A DNA stretch of 64,000 bases, taken from NCBI GenBank assembly GCA_019636245.1, contig JAHBXX010000022.1:1-64000 (forward strand), written 5' to 3'. The DNA comes from Planctomycetota bacterium. GTDB taxonomy: Bacteria; Planctomycetota; UBA1135; UBA2386. The notes under the pieces are model-generated. The model searched no databases, had not been told where the DNA came from, and saw only the letters and a program-made list of their open reading frames with translations. Below are positions 24,856 to 36,450 of this stretch, one piece after another; the stretch's first letter is position 1, and the number at the start of each line of letters is the position of its first letter. The position numbers and the translations under genes are program-made.

Positions 24856-27243
24856 TCAGCCGTCCGTCTTGCCGCTCGGCTCGATCTTCACCGGCCCGTT
24901 GACCATCGCCTGGCAGGCCAGCCGGCACTTCGCCTCGTCGAGCCGACCACCGAGCTTCTTGTTGGCCTTCTTGATGGTGTTCTTCTCGCGCGAGCTGGCC
25001 TCGTTCAGCGCCTCCAGTCCGGCCGTGATCGTCACCACGCACTTGCCGCAGCTGCCGCCGGAATCGCACGGCTCGCCCTGGTCCCAGCACTCCCACAGGG
25101 TCTGGACCTTGCCGCCGAGGCTCGACGAGTCGTCGGTCGCGGCACCGGCCGCGGCCAGCCAGCTCAGCATCGGCTTGTCGGTCCCGGCCTCGATGCGCGT
25201 GCCGTCCGGCAGTTCGATCGACGGTGCGCCGCCGGGCGCCGCCGGGACCGCGGCCGGCGCGGCGGCCGGCACGGCAGCCGGCGCGGCCGCGGGGACCGCG
25301 ATGTCGACGGCGGTCGCCGGCCGGCGCAGGCCGACGACGGTCTGGTCGGGCGCCGCCTTCGCGACGCTGGCGGTGCTGCTGCCGACGACGACGTCGCTGC
25401 GCATGTCGAGGAAGCGGAACCGCTGTTCGCCCATCCACACCTCGTCGCCCTCGTTGAGGCGCAGCGTGCCGCGCAGCTCGAGGAACGTGCCGTTGCGGCT
25501 CTGGTCGCGCAGCCTCGCCACGCCGCCGGCGTCGCTGACGGCGAAGTGCGAGCGCGACAGCGCGAAGTCGCGCGGATCGAGATCGTCGCGCCCGACCGTG
25601 CGCTCCTCGCGCGTGATCGGCAGCGACTTGGTCGGATTGCCCTGGCTGTCGAGCCGCACCAGCGTGACCTTGCCGCCGGCGAGGTCGACGCGCAGGCGCT
25701 GGCGGCCGGCCACCACCATCGTGCCCGGCGGCACCGTGCGCTCCGAGTTGAACCGCACGTAGCACTCGCCGCCGTACGGCTGGTTGGTGACGTAGCACTC
25801 CTCGGCGTCGACGCGGAACGCGGCGTGCTGGTCGAGCAGCAGCGCGTCGCCGCCGATCACGACCCGGCCGGCGGTGCGGCCGACGACGGTGTCGCCGACG
25901 GCGAACAGGTGCTCGGTCTTGGTCGGCGTCTCGCCCGGCCCGAGGTGCACGAACAGGGCGCCGGTCGTCGGCTCCAGCGTCGGCTCGGCCTCCGGCTTCG
26001 GCACGGCCACGGCGGGCTTGGGCGGCGTGACCAGGGTCTGGTCCTGGCGGACCAACCGCTCGCGGATCGCCTCGTCGCTGGCGCCGCCCTTGAGGCGCTG
26101 GTGGATCGTCTCGGCCGCGCGCACGCCGTCGACGATCGCCGTCTTGAAGCAGCCCGGGTGCTCCTTCACCGTCGACTGCAGCGCCTCGGGCCGGAAGTCG
26201 CTGGTCTCGATGAACGCCGGGTCGAGCACGCTGCCGCCGAGGAAGATGCCCGCCACCTGGGTCTCGCGCAGCGCCGACACCGCGAGGCGCTTCTTCGCCG
26301 GCGCGTCGGCAGCCGAGAACTCGTGGATGCCCATCGACTTCAGCAGCTCGACGGGACGCTCGGCGCCGATGAACGCCAGCACCTTGTTCTTCTCGAACTC
26401 GTAGCAGACCAGCTCCGGCGGCAGGTTCGGCAGCTCGACGCGCCGCGTCTTCACGGCGACGAACTCCTTGCCGGCGTCGTCGCGGAACACCGCCAGCGGC
26501 TCGCTGAGCGGCAGGTAGCGGATGTTGCCCTGCATCCACGACTCGTAGAAGCGCGCCGCCAGCGCCTTGCCCTGCGCCACCTTCGGCATGCTGCGACCGC
26601 GGTAGCACCAGAACACGTCGCTGTTGTCCTTGGCCTCGTTCTTGGCGGCGGCGATCGTCACCACCGCCTCGGCGGCCGACATGCCGCCGCCGATCACGCA
26701 GGCCGGTGCGCCGACGTAGTCGACGACGTTGCCCAGCTTGTAGCGGATGCCGCGGCCGTCGCCCATCAGCCGCACCTTCGCCGCCGAGCCGCTGCCCAGC
26801 GCCAGCAGCACGTTGCGCGTGTAGACCTTGTTCTTGGTCTGGCTCTGCAGCTCGATGCACTCCGCCGCCAGCACGCCGTCGCCGGCCCGCTCGCAGTTGC
26901 CGATCTCGACGCCGTTCTTGTACGGCACCTTGTTGTCGTCGTAGACCTTCAGCCAGCGTGCGTAGAGGTCGGCCGACGAGGTCTGGTCCTCGAACGTGAA
27001 CTGCGACACCAGCGGGCCGCCGGTCGGGAACGGCAGGTCGGCGCACTCGCCGTAGTCCGCGTCGACGAGCTTGGGCTTCGGCGTGTGCTCGGCCCAGTCG
27101 CGCAGGATGCTGAGCACGCACTCGCGGTCGATCACCAGCACCGACATGCCGAGTTCGTGGGCGCGCCAGGCGGCGGCCGTGCCGGCAGGGCCGGCGCCGA
27201 CGATCAGGAGGTCGAGGGGAGAGGAGGGGCTGTCACCTTTCAT
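24856..27243 (-). CDS. FAD-dependent oxidoreductase with FHA domains and a C-terminal 2Fe-2S ferredoxin
   Basis: A 795-residue soluble fusion. Residues 1-390 are a two-dinucleotide-fold flavoprotein with GAGPAG (16-21) and a second GGGMSAAEA (185-193). Two FHA-like domains follow, at about 425-520 and 545-645; the second is canonical (S-R-S-H and S-R-N-G-T). After a Pro/Ala linker comes a 2Fe-2S domain with Cys726, Cys732 and Cys735 (CX5CX2C) and a distal Cys773 or Cys777, the adrenodoxin-like spacing. The protein probably moves electrons from a reduced nucleotide or substrate through flavin to its own 2Fe-2S centre. Shared FHA domains and proximity link it to the redox block ending at 23093, on the opposite strand. 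The substrate is not readable. Confidence 0.8.
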   Translation of the reverse strand: MKGDSPSSPLDLLIVGAGPAGTAAAWRAHELGMSVLVIDRECVLSILRDWAEHTPKPKLVDADYGECADLPFPTGGPLVSQFTFEDQTSSADLYARWLKVYDDNKVPYKNGVEIGNCERAGDGVLAAECIELQSQTKNKVYTRNVLLALGSGSAAKVRLMGDGRGIRYKLGNVVDYVGAPACVIGGGMSAAEAVVTIAAAKNEAKDNSDVFWCYRGRSMPKVAQGKALAARFYESWMQGNIRYLPLSEPLAVFRDDAGKEFVAVKTRRVELPNLPPELVCYEFEKNKVLAFIGAERPVELLKSMGIHEFSAADAPAKKRLAVSALRETQVAGIFLGGSVLDPAFIETSDFRPEALQSTVKEHPGCFKTAIVDGVRAAETIHQRLKGGASDEAIRERLVRQDQTLVTPPKPAVAVPKPEAEPTLEPTTGALFVHLGPGETPTKTEHLFAVGDTVVGRTAGRVVIGGDALLLDQHAAFRVDAEECYVTNQPYGGECYVRFNSERTVPPGTMVVAGRQRLRVDLAGGKVTLVRLDSQGNPTKSLPITREERTVGRDDLDPRDFALSRSHFAVSDAGGVARLRDQSRNGTFLELRGTLRLNEGDEVWMGEQRFRFLDMRSDVVVGSSTASVAKAAPDQTVVGLRRPATAVDIAVPAAAPAAVPAAAPAAVPAAPGGAPSIELPDGTRIEAGTDKPMLSWLAAAGAATDDSSSLGGKVQTLWECWDQGEPCDSGGSCGKCVVTITAGLEALNEASSREKNTIKKANKKLGGRLDEAKCRLACQAMVNGPVKIEPSGKTDG

Positions 27244-27392
27244 GGGCCGCGGACGCGAGGGGAAGCGTGGCCCGCCGATGCTAGCCCGGCCGGATCGGCC
27301 AGGCCAAGGCGAAGGTCCGCTGCCGCCGGGTCGACCTGCACACCCTGCGCGGCCGCGGCGCGCGGCCAGGCCGACCGCCGCTCACATGCGGA

Positions 27393-29003
<1,611 letters not shown>

Positions 29004-29077
29004 CGGAGCGGCTCGGGCGGCGCACCATAGCGGCTGCGCCGGCGAAGCCCAACCGGACGCGTGCGACCGCGGTCCGG

Positions 29078-29947
29078 TCACGGATTGCAGACCGGACAGT
29101 CGCCCGGATCCGCGGCCTGCCGACCATCGGCCCGCGGCAGTTCGCGGCGCTCGGGGCACCGCGCGCAGCCGTGCACCACGGCCAGCAGCCACGGCGTCGG
29201 CAGGCCGCAGAGCGCGCACGGCAGCCCCCGCCGCACGTCCACCGGCCCGAAGCCCGGCAGTTCGCACGCGGGACAACGGGTCGCCGCCCGCGTCGCCAAT
29301 GCCGCGGCGGCGCGGTCGATCGCCTGCATGCGGGTCGGGTTGTGGTCGGCCCGCATGTCGCTGCCGGCGAACCACGGCAGCCCTTCGGCCGCGGCCGCCC
29401 GCTGCAGGTCCGCGACCGCGGCCGCCAGCGCCGGCAGGTCGTGCAGGCCGCGGTGCACGCGGCGCGGCGGTTCGCCGAGCGTCAGCACGAGCCCGTGGTC
29501 GGGGAAACCGATGCGGCCGCCGAAAGCCCGCGCCTCGGCGAGGTCGCGGCAGGGCGCGCGGGCGTGGTTGGTCGCGGCGGTCACGTCCTCGCCGGCGATC
29601 TCGAGGCCGTCGCGGCGGTCGACGAGCAGCAGCAGTTCGACGCCGATCGGCAGCAGCGGCGCCTCCGGGTGCGGTGCGAAGGTGCCCTCGCTGGCGACGG
29701 CGAGGTCGGTCCCGGTCGCCGCCATGCCGGCGAGCGCCTTCTCGCGCGCCGTGGCGCGCGCGCTGCCGCGGCGCGGCACGTCGCCGGCGAAGGTGCCGAA
29801 GCGGTCGGTGTCGAAGCCGGGCGCCGGCGTCACGCAGCGCACCCCGAGCCCCGCCTCGAGCCGGGGCGCGATGACGCGCTCCTTGCCGTGCATCGTCGCG
29901 ATGCACAGCCGCCGCCCCGCGAACGGCGACGCCGCCCCATCCGCCAC
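29078..29947 (-). CDS. DUF6671-family protein with C-terminal zinc-ribbon cysteines
   Basis: A 289-residue cytoplasmic protein. The N-terminal two thirds match the DUF6671 pattern as I recall it: [50 protein letters not shown] and [16 protein letters not shown]. The C-terminus has paired cysteines (CPAC, CALC, CARC, CPVC) typical of two zinc ribbons. No activity is established for the family. It begins 3 bases after the dabA stop, so it is almost certainly co-transcribed with the DAB genes, which suggests a role in inorganic-carbon uptake. Confidence 0.7.
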   Translation of the reverse strand: MADGAASPFAGRRLCIATMHGKERVIAPRLEAGLGVRCVTPAPGFDTDRFGTFAGDVPRRGSARATAREKALAGMAATGTDLAVASEGTFAPHPEAPLLPIGVELLLLVDRRDGLEIAGEDVTAATNHARAPCRDLAEARAFGGRIGFPDHGLVLTLGEPPRRVHRGLHDLPALAAAVADLQRAAAAEGLPWFAGSDMRADHNPTRMQAIDRAAAALATRAATRCPACELPGFGPVDVRRGLPCALCGLPTPWLLAVVHGCARCPERRELPRADGRQAADPGDCPVCNP

Positions 29948-29950
29948 GGC

Positions 29951-32431
29951 TCAGCCCCCGGTCGGCATCGGCGACCAGCCGCCGCCGGCCTTTCGCGCGT
30001 GGGCATGCCCTTCGTCGTCGATGCGGAACAGGTGCAGCCAGCCGTTGTCGACCAGCTGCCGCACCGTCTCGTGCGCGGCGAGGATCCCGTCGATCGCCGC
30101 GGCCGGCGCCGCGACGAACACGCTGAGCCGCAGCGGCGTGTGCCGCCACTGCTGCCCGTCGTGCAGCGACTGCAGCGGCAGGCCCGGGCGCAGGTCGCCG
30201 CCGTTGCCCTCGAACACGCCGATGCTGCCGCCGACGACGTTGTGCAGCACCTTGTTGCCGCTGCCGAACCGCCGGTTGTCCACGGTCGAGGCGTGGTACT
30301 GCAGGTTGATCCAGTTGGTGACGACCATCGGCGCGGTCAGGATCAGCGTCAGCACGGGGAAGCCCTCGTCGGCGCGCCAGTCGTAGTCGTGCAGGAAGAC
30401 GCGACCGCCCAGATCGAGGTGCCGCGTGCGCCAGCGCGGCGCGACCACGAACGCCGCGTTGTCGGCGAGCCCCCACTCGGGCCGCACCTGCGCCCAGTCG
30501 GCGGCGCGGCGCCGCAGCGCCCTGGCCAGCGCGCGCGGCTCGCCCTGCAGGTGGCCGAGCCCGAGCGACGGTGCGCGCTCGGCGCGCGTGCGTTCGCCGG
30601 CCCGCGCCAGCCAGGCGCGCAGCTGCTGCAGCTCGGCGGCATGACCCGCCGGCACCTCGTCCTCGTCGAACAGGCGCAGCTCGTCGGTGGTCGTGTCGTG
30701 CAGACCGGCGACGAACCAGGTCGCCGCGGCCACGTCGACGCCGCGCCGGCGCAGGCCGTCGCGCACCGCCGGCTCGTTGAGCAGGCGGGCGAGCAGGCGG
30801 GCGTTCACCTCGCCGGTCTGGCCGCCGCAGGCGCCGCAGTCGAGGCCGGCCGCGTGCGGGTTGTTGGCGCTGCTGCTGCCGTGGCCGGCGAGCAGCACGA
30901 GCCGCGCCTGCGGCCGCAGCAGACCCATGGCCCGCAGCACGGTGTGCGCCAGCTCGATCCGTTGCGCCGGGTCCGCCGCGACGCTGCCGGAGCCCCAGGC
31001 CGGCCGCAGGCGAGCGGCCTGCCGCGGCTCCAGGCCGAACTCGAAGGCGCGCGCCGGCGGCGCCGCCGCACCGAGACTGCGGCGCAGCAGGTCGACGCCG
31101 TAGAGCAGGCCGCAGGACTCGACGAAGGTGAACGCCGAGGTGGCGCCGGCGCGGAACTCGCTCCAGCGCTGGCGCCAGCGCAGGGCGCCCTGCCGCCGGG
31201 CGGCGAGGGCGCCGTCGAGCGCCGCGTCGCCGGAGCTCTGGGTGGTCGTCTGGGCGGGCGCGAGCAGGCCGGGCAGCTGCGGCCGCACGGTCGCGCCGCC
31301 GAGCGGCGCGTGCGCGATCGGCAGGCCGAAGAAGCCGGCGAACCCGCGCGTCTGCACGGCGTCGCCGCCTTCGGCCTCCAGCGCGCGGCGGAAGCGCTCG
31401 GAACGCACGTCGATGCAGAACACCGCCTGCACGGTCGGCGGCGGCGACGCCGGCTCGGGACCACGCCGCAAGCCCGCGCCGAGCCGCTGCTGGAAGGCGA
31501 TCTCGAGCGCGCGCTGCAGCAGCCGATCGTGCGCCTGGGCCCAGGCCAGTCGCGCCGCGGCCGCCGGGTGCGCCGCCAGCCGCTCCCGCCACGCGGGCAG
31601 CACCGGCTGCAGCTCCTCGTCCTGGACGAGCAGCAGCTCCCAGGCGATCCGGATGGCGAGCAGGTCGACGATGTGGCCGTCGTCGCCGCCGGCGAGGCGC
31701 GCCTGCCAGCGCTGGTAGGCGCACCACGCGGCCCAGCCGCGCACGCTGGCCAGCAGCGCCGTGTAGTAGGCGGCGCGCTGCGGCGGCTCGACGCCGAGCG
31801 ACCGCGTGGCGACCGCGAGCGCGTCGCGGGCGTTCGCCGGCAGCGCCTGCACCCGGCGGGCGAAGGCGGCGTGGCCGGCGCGCATCGGCAGGCCGCGGTC
31901 CTGGGCCAGGCTCCGGCGCCAGCTGCCGTAGAGCCCGAGGCCGCGGTCGGGGCCCCAGGACGACTGCGTGCGGTCGAAGTAGGCCGCGGCGTGCTGGCTG
32001 ATCTGGTGCACGGCGAGGTCCGTCCAGCGCTGCGGTTCGGACGGCCGCCGGTTGCGGTCGGCCAGGTCGGTCACCAACGGCAGCGGCGCCGCGACCGGCG
32101 TCTCGCCCTGCATCGCCGCGATCAGTTCGTCGACGGTGCAGCCGGCGCCCTCGGCGTCGATCGCCGCCTGCAGGTGCTCGCGGCCGAGCCGCCCCTGGCG
32201 CCACTGCTCGCGGTGGTAGGCGCGCGGCATCCACAGGGTGGCGCCGCACAGCGCGCCGAGCTCGGCGGCCGCGGTCGCGAACGGCTGGTCGCGGTGGCCC
32301 CAGTACGGATTGACGGCGAGGAACCGGTCGAGCGGCCATGCCGGCGCGATGCGCTGGCAGGCGAGTTCCACGTCCTGGTCGAGCACGGGAGGAACGAGGG
32401 GACGCGAGGCGATCGGCAGGACGGACGTCAT
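29951..32431 (-). CDS. dabA: inorganic carbon transporter subunit DabA
   Basis: An 826-residue protein of the DUF2309/DabA family, the carbonic-anhydrase-like subunit of the two-gene DAB pump that traps CO2 as bicarbonate using a cation gradient. The zinc ligands known from Halothiobacillus DabA (Cys351, Asp353, His524, Cys539) correspond to Cys339 and Asp341 in CIDVRSE, His517 in AGHGSS and Cys532 in DCGACGG, with matching 2- and 15-residue spacings. Other family stretches include FLAVNPYWG and [20 protein letters not shown]. The ATG at 32431 overlaps the dabB stop (ATGA), which fixes the start. It should sit at the inner face of the membrane with DabB. Confidence 0.93.
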   Translation of the reverse strand: MTSVLPIASRPLVPPVLDQDVELACQRIAPAWPLDRFLAVNPYWGHRDQPFATAAAELGALCGATLWMPRAYHREQWRQGRLGREHLQAAIDAEGAGCTVDELIAAMQGETPVAAPLPLVTDLADRNRRPSEPQRWTDLAVHQISQHAAAYFDRTQSSWGPDRGLGLYGSWRRSLAQDRGLPMRAGHAAFARRVQALPANARDALAVATRSLGVEPPQRAAYYTALLASVRGWAAWCAYQRWQARLAGGDDGHIVDLLAIRIAWELLLVQDEELQPVLPAWRERLAAHPAAAARLAWAQAHDRLLQRALEIAFQQRLGAGLRRGPEPASPPPTVQAVFCIDVRSERFRRALEAEGGDAVQTRGFAGFFGLPIAHAPLGGATVRPQLPGLLAPAQTTTQSSGDAALDGALAARRQGALRWRQRWSEFRAGATSAFTFVESCGLLYGVDLLRRSLGAAAPPARAFEFGLEPRQAARLRPAWGSGSVAADPAQRIELAHTVLRAMGLLRPQARLVLLAGHGSSSANNPHAAGLDCGACGGQTGEVNARLLARLLNEPAVRDGLRRRGVDVAAATWFVAGLHDTTTDELRLFDEDEVPAGHAAELQQLRAWLARAGERTRAERAPSLGLGHLQGEPRALARALRRRAADWAQVRPEWGLADNAAFVVAPRWRTRHLDLGGRVFLHDYDWRADEGFPVLTLILTAPMVVTNWINLQYHASTVDNRRFGSGNKVLHNVVGGSIGVFEGNGGDLRPGLPLQSLHDGQQWRHTPLRLSVFVAAPAAAIDGILAAHETVRQLVDNGWLHLFRIDDEGHAHARKAGGGWSPMPTGG

Positions 32432-33969
32432 CGCAGGGTCTCCGGGCGTGGGGTGTGGGCGAGCGCCACCGGCGACGTTCCGGTGCCGACCGGCCAGAGG
32501 CGAAGGGTCAGGCGGGTGAACCACTCGTCGAGGAACAGGCCGCCGTAGAACCAGGCGTGCAGGCGACGGGCGAACGCCCCGTGCGGACGCGCGGCGAGCA
32601 CGGCCTGGGCGGCGAACAAGAGGGCGAAGCAGCCGATCGTCCAGGCGGCGAGCGCCACCGAGGTCGACGCGGCGCCGATGCCCAGCCAGCCGTGCAGCAG
32701 GCGGTGCAGGCCGAAGTAGGCCGCGGCGACGGCGAAGGCGGCGCCGAGTCCACGCAGGCGCCGGCGGCTTGGCGCCGCCGCGTGGCCCCCGACCAGCAGC
32801 GGCGCCAGCGCGACGCCGACGATGGCGGCGATCGCCAGGAGCCCCGGCTGCTCCAGGAGCCGCACGCCGAGCAGCCAGCTGGCGGCGAAGGCCACGCCGA
32901 TCCCGCCCACCGCGGCCAGGGCCCGCGTGCGCACGGTCGCCGGCGCCGTGGCCGGGGTCATCGCCCGCACGATCGACTGCTGCACGGCCGAGCCGGCGGC
33001 CAGGAAGCTGTGGGCCTTGTAGAGCGAGTGGCCGACCAGGTGCAGCAGCGCCATCTCGTGCAGGCCCAGGCCGCACTGCAGCACCATGAAGCCCATCTGC
33101 GCGCACGTCGACCAGGCGAGCGCGACCTTGACGCTGATGCGCGTGCTCGCCACCAGCGCGGCGGTCGCCGCCGTGGCGCTGCCGACGACGACCAGCAGGG
33201 CCTGCGCGGTCGGCGTGCCGTCGACCAGCGGCGCCAGCCGGATCAGCACGAAACCGCCCAGGTTCACGACGCCGGCGTGCAGCAGCGCCGAGACCGGCGT
33301 CGGCGCCTCCATCACCTGCATCAGCCAGCCGTGGAAGGGCAGCTGCGCGGCCTTCAGCAGCACCGCCACCGCCACCAGCAGCACGGCGACCTGGACGGTG
33401 CCGGGCAGGGGCGCGCCGGTGCCGGCGAACTGCAGCAGCGTCGGCAGGTGCAGGGTCCCCGCCGCGGCCGCCAGCAGCACCCAGGCGACCAGCATGCAGC
33501 CGTCGGCGGTGCGGCTGACGAGGAACTTCTTGTGCGCCGCCATCTGCGCCGCCGGCCGGTCGCCGTAGAAGGTCAGCAGGTTGCCGAGCGCCAGGCTGGC
33601 GCCGAGCCAGGCGACGGCCAGCAAGGCGAGGTTCTCGGTCGCCGCCACCAGGCTGGAGCCGGCGAGCGTCAGCAGGAGCCAGCGCACGAACCGCTGCTGG
33701 CCGGGTTCGCCGGCGAGGTAGGTCGACGCGTAGCGGGTGATCACCCAGCCGAGGAACGCGACCAGGGCGGCCACCACGGTCGCCGCGGACGGGCGGCCGC
33801 CGAGCAGCACCATGCCGCCGATCGCCGCGGCAGCGCCGGCAGCGAGCTGGGCCCGCCGCCAGGCGGTGGCGACCGCCACCGCGGCACGCCCGGCGGCCAG
33901 GGCCGCCAGCAGGAACACGGCCGGCACGGCGTGGAGGAGCAACAGGGAGAGGTCGGAGGGCATGGGCAT
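32428..33969 (-). CDS. dabB: DabB, NuoL-like membrane subunit of the DAB pump
   Basis: A 513-residue integral membrane protein with about thirteen hydrophobic segments, of the proton-conducting-transporter family shared with complex I NuoL/MrpA. Signature residues lie in [17 protein letters not shown], the [20 protein letters not shown] loop and [19 protein letters not shown]. Directly followed by dabA, it is DabB, the cation-translocating partner, rather than a respiratory subunit. Two in-frame ATGs (33969 and 33963) are possible starts. It is divergent from the LysR gene at 34083. Confidence 0.9.
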   Translation of the reverse strand: MPMPSDLSLLLLHAVPAVFLLAALAAGRAAVAVATAWRRAQLAAGAAAAIGGMVLLGGRPSAATVVAALVAFLGWVITRYASTYLAGEPGQQRFVRWLLLTLAGSSLVAATENLALLAVAWLGASLALGNLLTFYGDRPAAQMAAHKKFLVSRTADGCMLVAWVLLAAAAGTLHLPTLLQFAGTGAPLPGTVQVAVLLVAVAVLLKAAQLPFHGWLMQVMEAPTPVSALLHAGVVNLGGFVLIRLAPLVDGTPTAQALLVVVGSATAATAALVASTRISVKVALAWSTCAQMGFMVLQCGLGLHEMALLHLVGHSLYKAHSFLAAGSAVQQSIVRAMTPATAPATVRTRALAAVGGIGVAFAASWLLGVRLLEQPGLLAIAAIVGVALAPLLVGGHAAAPSRRRLRGLGAAFAVAAAYFGLHRLLHGWLGIGAASTSVALAAWTIGCFALLFAAQAVLAARPHGAFARRLHAWFYGGLFLDEWFTRLTLRLWPVGTGTSPVALAHTPRPETLR

Positions 33970-34039
33970 GTCGACGTGCGCCCGGCCACCGCCGGGGCTC
34001 TGTGCTGGAGCATGTTGCCTCGCTCCCTGACTTCTCCCA

Positions 34040-34052
34040 AGATCATATATCT
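34040..34052. promoter_or_regulatory. AT-rich palindrome between dabB and the LysR gene
   Basis: AGAT-CATAT-ATCT is an inverted repeat in a strikingly AT-rich patch (34038-34056) within otherwise GC-rich DNA. It lies about 70 bases upstream of dabB and 31 bases upstream of the LysR start. LysR-type proteins bind short interrupted palindromes (T-N11-A) in such divergent gaps and often regulate both genes. The match is by eye; binding is inferred. Confidence 0.5.
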
Positions 34053-34082
34053 CACCCGTTCGTTCTGTTTCCTGGAACCATC

Positions 34083-34985
34083 ATGCCGACGCTGAACTTC
34101 CACCATCTGCACTACTTCTGGGCCGTCGCCAAGGAAGGCAGCCTGACGCGCGCCGCCGGCCACCTGCACGTGTCGCCGTCGGCGCTGTCGACGCAGATCC
34201 GCCAGCTCGAGCAGCAGATCGGCCGACCCCTGTTCGTGCGGCAGGCGCGCAGCATGCAGCTGACCGAGGCCGGGCGGCTGGCGCTCTCCTACGCCGAGAC
34301 GATCTTCGCCGCCGGTGACGAACTGATGGCCGTGCTGCAGCAGGGCCGTTCGCCGGCGCGGCAGGTGCTGCGCATCGGCGCGCTGGCGACGCTGTCGCGC
34401 AACTTCCAGGAGAACTTCTGCCGGCCGCTGCTGTCGCGCACGGACGTCGAACTGGTGCTGCAGTCCGGCAGCCTGCAGGAACTGCTGGCACGGCTGCGGG
34501 TGCACAGCCTGGACCTGATCCTGTCGAACCGCCGCGTGGTGAGCACGGCCGACGACCCGTGGCGCTGCCGCCGCATCGCCCGCCAGCCGGTCAGCCTGGT
34601 CGGCAAGCCGCGGCCGAGACGGCGCGCGTTCCGGTTCCCGGACGATCTGGTCGAGGTCCCGCTGCTGCTGCCCGGCCGCGACAGCGACATCCGCGCCGGC
34701 TTCGACCTGGCCTGCGACCGGCTCGGCGTGCGCCGCCAGCTGCGGGCCGAGGTCGACGACATGGCGCTGTTGCGCCTGCTCGCGCGCGACTCGGACGGGG
34801 TCGCGCTGGTGCCGACGGTGGTCGTGCAGGACGAACTGCGCAGCGGCGCGCTGGTCGAATACTGCGTCGTGCCCGACCTGTTCGAGGACTTCTACGCCAT
34901 CACCGTGCAGCGCCGGTTCGCGCCGCCGCTGCTGAGATCGCTGCTCGCCCGCCCGGAGGCCGAAGTGCTCGGCGCCAGGGCCTGA
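34083..34985 (+). CDS. LysR-family regulator (NhaR-like) of the DAB operon
   Basis: A 300-residue LysR-type regulator. The N-terminal winged helix (about 3-62) reads LNFHHLHYFWAVAKEGSLTR, then SPSALSTQIRQLEQQIGRPL. The rest is a periplasmic-binding-protein-like effector domain. The L-N-F/Y-H-H-L-x-Y-F-W start is typical of the NhaR subgroup. The ATG at 34083 was chosen because it sits directly before the helix-turn-helix; upstream frame-open sequence covers the promoter. LysR genes beside dab genes are known elsewhere and respond to inorganic-carbon status; that role is inferred here from position. Confidence 0.85.
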   Translation: MPTLNFHHLHYFWAVAKEGSLTRAAGHLHVSPSALSTQIRQLEQQIGRPLFVRQARSMQLTEAGRLALSYAETIFAAGDELMAVLQQGRSPARQVLRIGALATLSRNFQENFCRPLLSRTDVELVLQSGSLQELLARLRVHSLDLILSNRRVVSTADDPWRCRRIARQPVSLVGKPRPRRRAFRFPDDLVEVPLLLPGRDSDIRAGFDLACDRLGVRRQLRAEVDDMALLRLLARDSDGVALVPTVVVQDELRSGALVEYCVVPDLFEDFYAITVQRRFAPPLLRSLLARPEAEVLGARA

Positions 34986-35000
34986 ACGCGCCGACGCCCG

Positions 35001-36416
35001 TCAGCGGCCGGGCCGTTCGCCGAGCCGCACGGTGCCCAGCCTGCCGTCCGGATCGCAGAACGCGCCGAGCACGGCGCACAGCGCCTTCACCTGCGGATCC
35101 GTGTAGCGGTCGTAGAACGCCTGGTTGTGCGGCCCGACGCCGTGCTCGGCCGAGTAGCTGCCGGCGAAGTCGCGCACCGCGAGGTCGTAGATGCGCGCCT
35201 GCAGCTCCCGCACCAGCGCCGCGGCATCGGCGACCGCCGCCTCCTCCCACACCAGGTTCAGGTGCGTGCCGCCGTCGCCCCAGTGGCCGTAGTCGCACAG
35301 CCGCACCGCCGGATGGACCGCCGGCAGCAGCGCGGCGACCGCGTCGGTGAACGCCGGCAGCCGCGACCGCGGCACGCTGACGTCGAACGCCAGCATGCGG
35401 CCCGCGCCGCGCAGGCTCTCGCTGATGTGGTGCCGCATCTGCCAGAACTCGTCGCCGCGCGCCATCAGCACGTCGGTGACCCGGTCGTCGGCCTGCCCGA
35501 GGTGGGCGCCGAGGAACTTCTCGAGCAGCGCCGCGAGGTCGAGGTCGGCGGCGTCGAGCGTCGTCGCCGCCTCGACCAGCACGCTGTACGGCGGCAGCTC
35601 CGGCCATGGCCGTCGCAGCGCCGGCTGGTGCGCGAACACCGGCCCGAGCGCGTTCCGGCTCATCACCTCGAACGCGCTCAGCACGTCGCCGAGCCCGGCC
35701 TCGAGCGTGCGCAGCAGCTCGAGCGCCGCCGCGCCGTCCGCGCAGCCGACCAGCGCGCTGGCGCGCTGGCGCGGCAGCGGCGCCACGGCGAGCACCGCGC
35801 GCGTGACCACGCCGAACACGCCGGTGGTGCCGACGAACAGGTGCTTGGCGTCCAGGCCGGTGTTGTTCTTGCGCAGCGTGTTGAGCAGCGACACGACCCG
35901 GCCGTCGCCGAGCACGACCTCGACGCCGAGCAGGTTGTGGCGCACGTCGCCGTACTTCAGCAGCCGCGTGCCGCCGGTGTTGGTGGCCACCATGCCGCCG
36001 ATCTGCGGGTCGGCGCCGAGGTCGACCGGGAACCAGAAGCGGTGCGGCTGGAGCGCCTCGTTGAGCTGGCTCAGCAGGACGCCGCCGTCGACGAGCACCG
36101 TGCGGCCGTGCACGTCGAGGTCGATCGTGCGGTTGAGCCGTTCGAGGCTCAGCACCACCATCGTGCCGGTGGCGTCCGGCGTCGACGCGGCGACCAGCCC
36201 GGTGTTGGCCCCCTGGGCTATGATCCGGGCGCCATGCCGGCCGGCGACGCGCAGCACCGCAGCGACCTCCTCGGTCGAGGCCGGCCGGGCGATGCAGCGC
36301 GCCACCCCCTTGCCGTAGCGCCAGCCGGTCTCGAACCGCGCCCGGTCCTCGGCACTCGTCAGCACGCCGCGCTCGCCGAGGGCGGCGCGCAGGTCTCCGA
36401 TCAGGGCATCCGTCAT
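35001..36416 (-). CDS. FAD-linked oxidase, probable D-2-hydroxyglutarate (or D-lactate) dehydrogenase
   Basis: A 471-residue VAO/GlcD-family flavoprotein. The FAD-binding domain shows RPASTEEVAAVLRVAGRHGA, GANTGLVAAS and GADPQIGGMVATNTGG with a following GDVRHNLLG. The C-terminal substrate half holds the zinc/substrate-type motif HLNLVW (here GGTHLNLVWEE) and the closing motif SYSAEHGVG. The family includes D-lactate, glycolate and D-2-hydroxyglutarate dehydrogenases. The next gene upstream makes D-2-hydroxyglutarate (HglS), which favours that substrate. Length and motif order are normal. It lies 34 bases downstream of hglS in the same direction, so the pair is likely one transcript. Confidence 0.82.
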   Translation of the reverse strand: MTDALIGDLRAALGERGVLTSAEDRARFETGWRYGKGVARCIARPASTEEVAAVLRVAGRHGARIIAQGANTGLVAASTPDATGTMVVLSLERLNRTIDLDVHGRTVLVDGGVLLSQLNEALQPHRFWFPVDLGADPQIGGMVATNTGGTRLLKYGDVRHNLLGVEVVLGDGRVVSLLNTLRKNNTGLDAKHLFVGTTGVFGVVTRAVLAVAPLPRQRASALVGCADGAAALELLRTLEAGLGDVLSAFEVMSRNALGPVFAHQPALRRPWPELPPYSVLVEAATTLDAADLDLAALLEKFLGAHLGQADDRVTDVLMARGDEFWQMRHHISESLRGAGRMLAFDVSVPRSRLPAFTDAVAALLPAVHPAVRLCDYGHWGDGGTHLNLVWEEAAVADAAALVRELQARIYDLAVRDFAGSYSAEHGVGPHNQAFYDRYTDPQVKALCAVLGAFCDPDGRLGTVRLGERPGR

Positions 36417-36450
36417 CGCCGGCGCACTCTAGCGGCGGCCGCGCGGCGCC

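Noticed and set aside
32428..33969. a complex I NuoL subunit
   Set aside because: No other respiratory complex I genes are near, and it overlaps dabA, so DabB is the better call.
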